NCBI RefSeq assembly: GCF_014138285.1 | Contig: NZ_JACGXN010000002.1 | Coordinates: forward strand, 434,001 to 498,000 | DNA: 64,000 nucleotides | Direction of reading: 5' to 3' | DNA from: Phyllobacterium myrsinacearum | GTDB taxonomy: Bacteria; Pseudomonadota; Alphaproteobacteria; Rhizobiales; Rhizobiaceae | Shown here: positions 60,573 to 64,000 of the stretch, in pieces | How positions within the stretch are numbered: the stretch's first letter is position 1 | Layout: each line of letters starts with the position of its first letter | The notes under the pieces: model-generated | What the model was told of the DNA's origin: nothing | Database searches by the model: none | What the model saw: the letters and a program-made list of their open reading frames with translations, nothing else | Translations under genes and position numbers: made by a program

Positions 60573-60732
60573 ACCCCCTCTGCCCTGTCGGGCATCTCCC
60601 CCACAAGGGGGGAGATCAGCCTTCATTGTTGTTTCAGCTAATCTTCCAAGAGTTGAAAATTAAGCAAGATCATTGATGCCAATGTGATCTCCCCCCTTGT
60701 GGGGGGAGATGCCCGACAGGGCAGAGGGGGGT
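60573..60732. repeat. RIME-like inverted repeat element
   Basis: Two long inverted arms, 60573-60618 and 60685-60732, differ by a single base. Both contain the core ctgccctgtcgggcatctcc plus a self-complementary ctcccc-cacaa-ggggag hairpin. The 66-bp centre is A/T-rich. Elements of this look (clustered GC stems ending in ctccccc) are common dispersed repeats in Rhizobiales genomes. It lies in the 712-bp gap between ettA and the alpha/beta hydrolase gene. Confidence 0.85.
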
Positions 60733-61156
60733 GCATCTCCAACATAAAAAAAATACCCCCAAAACGAGCGAAACCGGGTGCGGATATTTCCGTCACCCGG
60801 TTTCCCCTCTGGTGCCGCATTTGGGGAGCGTCCTCTTCTCCCCGAAACGGCCATGTAACTGGCAAGCGCCTGGATGTTCTGGTTCAAACAATTATCCCTC
60901 AACGCAGCAATCCAGCGTTCTGTCAGCCTTAAAAGCCGGGGACAATCGAGAGAAGACACAGGATCCAATCTCTTTCGGAAAGAAGTTTTGCGGCAAGTTT
61001 TTGTCGTTTGCAAGAGGTTTTGCAAAATAAAATTGCATGGTGCAGTACGTGATTATTTATTGTGCAAAAACACGCAGAGATGTCCGATTTTACGCAGAAT
61101 TTATTCTGGATTGACTAATCACGCGCCACCCTTTCAATTGATCGTGGGAGGCATAA
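60733..61156. other. Intergenic stretch with a small hairpin, otherwise featureless
   Basis: The 424 bp between the repeat and the hydrolase start carry no gene. A hairpin gaaaccgggtg / cacccggtttc (60770-60804, inner CGGA/TCCG pair) stands near the repeat and may be part of it. The remainder is A/T-rich near the gene and must contain the hydrolase promoter; no clear motif was recognised. Confidence 0.5.
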
Positions 61157-62125
61157 ATGAGTTTTGCAGACATCGAAACGATCCGGTCACCGACAGGTGC
61201 CGCACTTGCCACGCGTTTTTCACCGGCCACAAGCCCCGGCAAAGCCATTGTACAGATCAGCCACGGACTTGCCGAACACAGCCTGCGCTACAGCAGATTT
61301 GCGCAACACCTGAACAAGCATGGCTTTCACGTCTATGCTCATGATCACCGCGGCCACGGCTATACAAAAGCCGAAGGTGCCCCGCTTGGCCGTTTCGCCG
61401 AGCGCGAGGGCATGCATCTGGTCCTCGATGATGTGGACGCGATCAACGCCACTGCCCGTGCTCGCCATCCCGGATTGCCGCTTGTCCTCTTCGGCCACTC
61501 CATGGGCGGCTTGATCGGTCTCAATTATGTGCTGGGCTTTCAGACGAAAGTTGATGCTGCCGCCATCTGGAACGCCAACTTTTCTGCCGGGCTCGCCGGG
61601 CGGCTGGCGCAAGGCATTCTGCGGGCCGAGCGCATGTTCCTTGGCTCCGACGTCCCGAGCATGCTTTTACCCAAACTGACCTTTCAGACTTGGGAACGCG
61701 GCATCAAGGACGCCCGCACACCCTTTGACTGGCTGTCGCGTGATCCTGATGAAGTCGATGCCTATGTCGCCGATCCCCTCTGCGGATGGGATGCCTCGGT
61801 CAGCATGTGGCGCGATGTCTTCGGTTTCACTTTTGCCGGAGCCGACGACACGGCACTGGCAGGGGTGCGGCGCGACCTGCCATTCAATCTGGTTGGTGGC
61901 GGGGAAGATCCGGCCACAGCCAAGGGCAGCGCCGTAACAGATCTTGGCAAACGGATGCAAAGACTGGGGTTCACCGAGGTAACGACCAAAGTTTATGCTG
62001 ACACCCGCCATGAAGGCTTGAATGAAATCAACCGCGACGTGATCATGAGTGACTTCACCGATTGGGCGCTTCGAGTCGTTCAGAAACAAGCCCAAAAACC
62101 AACACTGAATTTGGAGCCACTTTAA
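61157..62125 (+). CDS. Alpha/beta hydrolase (monoacylglycerol lipase/serine aminopeptidase type)
   Basis: A 322-residue hydrolase of the S33 type. The nucleophile elbow GHSMGG is at residues 113-118 (Ser115); QISHGLAEHSLRY near 33 supplies the oxyanion segment, YAHDHRGHGYT is typical of lysophospholipase-type members, and the C-terminal ADTRHEGLNE carries the catalytic His. No signal peptide is seen. A GGAGG-containing ribosome site precedes ATG 61157. It precedes the CoA transferase gene by five bases, so the two may be co-transcribed. Substrate is probably an acyl ester. Confidence 0.9.
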   Translation: MSFADIETIRSPTGAALATRFSPATSPGKAIVQISHGLAEHSLRYSRFAQHLNKHGFHVYAHDHRGHGYTKAEGAPLGRFAEREGMHLVLDDVDAINATARARHPGLPLVLFGHSMGGLIGLNYVLGFQTKVDAAAIWNANFSAGLAGRLAQGILRAERMFLGSDVPSMLLPKLTFQTWERGIKDARTPFDWLSRDPDEVDAYVADPLCGWDASVSMWRDVFGFTFAGADDTALAGVRRDLPFNLVGGGEDPATAKGSAVTDLGKRMQRLGFTEVTTKVYADTRHEGLNEINRDVIMSDFTDWALRVVQKQAQKPTLNLEPL

Positions 62126-62130
62126 CCGCC

Positions 62131-63318
62131 ATGACCGAAGCTCCCCTCAAAGGCGTGCGTGTCATTGAACTCGCCCGCGTCCTCGCCGGACCATGGGCCG
62201 GACAGATTCTGGCCGATCTCGGCGCCGATGTGATCAAGGTCGAAAATCCTGCAGGCGGCGATGAAACCCGTGGCTGGGGCCCGCCCTTTATCACCAGCAA
62301 AGAGGGAGAGAACCTTTCCGCCGCCTATTTTCATTCCTGCAATCGCGGCAAGCGTTCAATCACGGTCGACTTTACCTCCCCCGAAGGCCAGGAAACGGTA
62401 CGGGCGCTGTGCCGGACGGCGGATGTTGTTCTGGAAAATTTCAAGGTTGGCGGCCTGAAGAAATATGGTCTCGATTATGAAACCTTGAGTGCCGACAATC
62501 CCCGCCTCGTCTATTGCTCCATCACCGGATTTGGCCAAACAGGTCCCTATGCCAGTCAGGCTGGCTATGATTTCATCATCCAGGGCATGTCCGGGCTGAT
62601 GTCCGTCACCGGTGAACCGGACCGTGAACCGCAGAAGGTAGGCCTTGCCGTTGCTGACGTCTTCACCGGGCTTTACTCGGTTATTGCCATTCAGGCGGCA
62701 TTGGCCCATGCGGCAAAAACCGGTGAAGGCCAGCTGGTGGATATGGCGCTCTTCGATGTGCAGTCCGCTGTCATGGCCAATCAGGCGATGAATTATCTCG
62801 CCACCGGCAAAAGTCCCAACCGGATGGGCAATGCGCATCCCAATATTTCCCCCTACGAAGTCGTGCCCACCTCCGACGGCCACCTGATTCTTGCGGTCGG
62901 CAATGACGGGCAATTTGCCCGTTTCTGTGCCATCGTAGGGCTGGACGGCCTCAGTGCCGATCCGCGTTTTCTCACTAACCGGGCACGGCTGGAAAACCGC
63001 GGCGCATTGACGGCGATCATCCGGGCGGAAACGCAGAAACGTACACGCGCCGATCTGCTTGCCGCCTGCGCGCAGAATGCGGTGCCCGCCGGGCCGATCA
63101 ACCGGATCGGTGAAATGTTCGACGATCCGCAGATCGTCTCCCGGCAATTGCGCCTCGACCTTGACGATGACCATGGCAGCAGTATTCCTTCGGTGCGCAC
63201 GCCGATCATCATGTCGAAGACACCCCTGACCTACAACAAGCCCTCGCCACGCCTCGGCGAACACAGTGCAGACATTCTCCAGGAATTGAAGGACGCATCC
63301 GATGAAAACCGGCGGTGA
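62131..63318 (+). CDS. CaiB/BaiF-type CoA transferase
   Basis: A 395-residue family III CoA transferase. The N-terminus (MTEAPLKGVRVIELARVLAG, then GPWAGQILADLGADVIKVENP) and the GETRGWGPP-like turn are typical; the catalytic aspartate should lie in GQLVDMALFDVQSAVMANQ near residue 210. ATG 62131 is chosen because family homology starts there rather than at 62062. It moves CoA between carboxylic acids. It overlaps the next gene by 17 bases and so is coupled to the thiamine-diphosphate enzyme. Confidence 0.92.
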   Translation: MTEAPLKGVRVIELARVLAGPWAGQILADLGADVIKVENPAGGDETRGWGPPFITSKEGENLSAAYFHSCNRGKRSITVDFTSPEGQETVRALCRTADVVLENFKVGGLKKYGLDYETLSADNPRLVYCSITGFGQTGPYASQAGYDFIIQGMSGLMSVTGEPDREPQKVGLAVADVFTGLYSVIAIQAALAHAAKTGEGQLVDMALFDVQSAVMANQAMNYLATGKSPNRMGNAHPNISPYEVVPTSDGHLILAVGNDGQFARFCAIVGLDGLSADPRFLTNRARLENRGALTAIIRAETQKRTRADLLAACAQNAVPAGPINRIGEMFDDPQIVSRQLRLDLDDDHGSSIPSVRTPIIMSKTPLTYNKPSPRLGEHSADILQELKDASDENRR

Positions 63319-64000
63319 ATTGATCGTAGAAGCCCTCAAGGCCAATGGCGCGGAACGCCTGTTCTGCGTTCCCGGCGAAAGCTATCTTGCCGTGCTCGAC
63401 GCGCTTGTGGATGCCGACGTGGGCGTCACGGTCTGCCGGGCCGAAGGCGGGGCGGCGATGATGGCCGAAGCCTGGGGCAAACTGACCGGCAAGCCCGGCA
63501 TCTGCTTTGTCACACGCGGCCCCGGCGCAACCAATGCCTCCCCCGGCATCCACATCGCCATGCAGGATTCGACGCCGCTGATCTTGTTCATCGGACAGGT
63601 GCAGCGCGATGCGCGCGAACGTGAAGCCTTCCAGGAAGTGGAATACCGCCGGTTCTTTGCCGATACGGTGAAATGGGTTGCCGAAATCGACGATGCTCGC
63701 CGCATTCCGGAATTCGTCACCCGTGCCTTCTCCGTCGCCACATCGGGCCGCCCCGGGCCTGTCGTGCTGGCTTTGCCTGAGGACATGCTGACGGACAAGG
63801 TGGAGGCAGTAGCCGCACAGGGATGGCAGCCGGTCGAAACGGGCCCGTCCCCTGCCAGCATCGAGAAACTCGCCGACCTTCTGCAGGGCGCCAAGAAGCC
63901 CTTCATGATTCTCGGCGGCTCACGCTGGGACGAAGCGGCGGTTCGCTCCATCACCCGCTTTGCCGAGAAGTGGCATCTGCCGGTCGGCTGTTCGTTCCGC
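63302..64000 (+). CDS. Thiamine-diphosphate enzyme (acetolactate synthase-like), 3' end outside window
   Basis: The frame is open from ATG 63302 to the window edge, 233 codons. The N-terminal TPP-binding domain begins MKTGGELIVEALKANGAERL, with FCVPGESYLAVLDAL and the catalytic glutamate Glu48 in RAEGGAAMMAEAWG, then FVTRGPGATNA and MQDSTPLILFIGQV, all typical of acetolactate synthase/benzoylformate-type enzymes. It lacks the EQNAG signature of oxalyl-CoA decarboxylase. It overlaps the CoA transferase gene by 17 bases. Full function needs the missing C-terminal domain. Confidence 0.9.
   Translation, partial: MKTGGELIVEALKANGAERLFCVPGESYLAVLDALVDADVGVTVCRAEGGAAMMAEAWGKLTGKPGICFVTRGPGATNASPGIHIAMQDSTPLILFIGQVQRDAREREAFQEVEYRRFFADTVKWVAEIDDARRIPEFVTRAFSVATSGRPGPVVLALPEDMLTDKVEAVAAQGWQPVETGPSPASIEKLADLLQGAKKPFMILGGSRWDEAAVRSITRFAEKWHLPVGCSFR

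Overview
The window looks like a chromosomal segment of an alphaproteobacterium of the order Hyphomicrobiales/Rhizobiales (Brucella/Ochrobactrum, Phyllobacterium or Mesorhizobium type). The evidence is a complete rhizobial-style division and cell-wall (dcw) cluster with a long-tailed FtsZ, a CcrM-type GANTC cluster, a RirA-type iron box, betaine-lipid genes btaAB, an adenosylcobalamin riboswitch in front of bluB, and dispersed palindromic elements of the sort found in these genomes. No tRNA, rRNA, CRISPR array, prophage or transposase gene was seen; most of the window is core chromosome.

Layout. 1-8.7 kb: end of an M24B aminopeptidase, azlCD amino-acid exporter, a cupin, a TonB-dependent heme receptor with an iron box, DUF2461 and ligA. 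8.8-11.5 kb: a palindromic repeat, recN and bamD. 11.7-14.3 kb: a small accessory cassette (DUF4865, cupin, tautomerase, divergent LysR) bounded by short repeats and lying between bamD and lpxC. 14.3-34.9 kb: the dcw run, all on the minus strand: mraZ-rsmH-ftsL-ftsI-murE-murF-mraY-murD-ftsW-murG-murC-(276 bp inverted-repeat element)-murB-(GANTC-rich gap)-ddlB-ftsQ-ftsA-ftsZ-terminator-lpxC. Most neighbouring dcw genes overlap or nearly touch. The exceptions are the two gaps on either side of murB, so the ddlB-ftsQAZ end probably has its own cell-cycle-timed promoter.

35.2-38.8 kb: a 34-bp-arm hairpin repeat, RNase P RNA (rnpB), a lytic transglycosylase, an amidase, a TerB-DnaJ protein and a small lipoprotein. 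39-45.8 kb: GNAT, a marR-MFS-HlyD efflux operon, btaAB with a candidate Pho box, and an arginase-family protein. 45.9-54.6 kb: LysR, a lipase-like protein lacking the catalytic serine, a GH25 lysozyme lipoprotein, an MltB-type transglycosylase, a sulfatase split by a +1 frameshift in an A7 tract, a PLP decarboxylase, an EamA exporter and a 28-residue membrane peptide.

54.7-64 kb: metF with an ArsR-methyltransferase fusion, DUF2293, bluB under a cobalamin riboswitch, a MOSC protein, ettA, a RIME-like inverted repeat, then an alpha/beta hydrolase, a CaiB-type CoA transferase and the start of a thiamine-diphosphate enzyme that runs off the window. Nothing here can be claimed as a proven new system. 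The best leads are the GANTC cluster, the 276 bp murB/murC element, the A7-split sulfatase, the accessory cassette in the lpxC-bamD interval, and the metF regulator-methyltransferase fusion.
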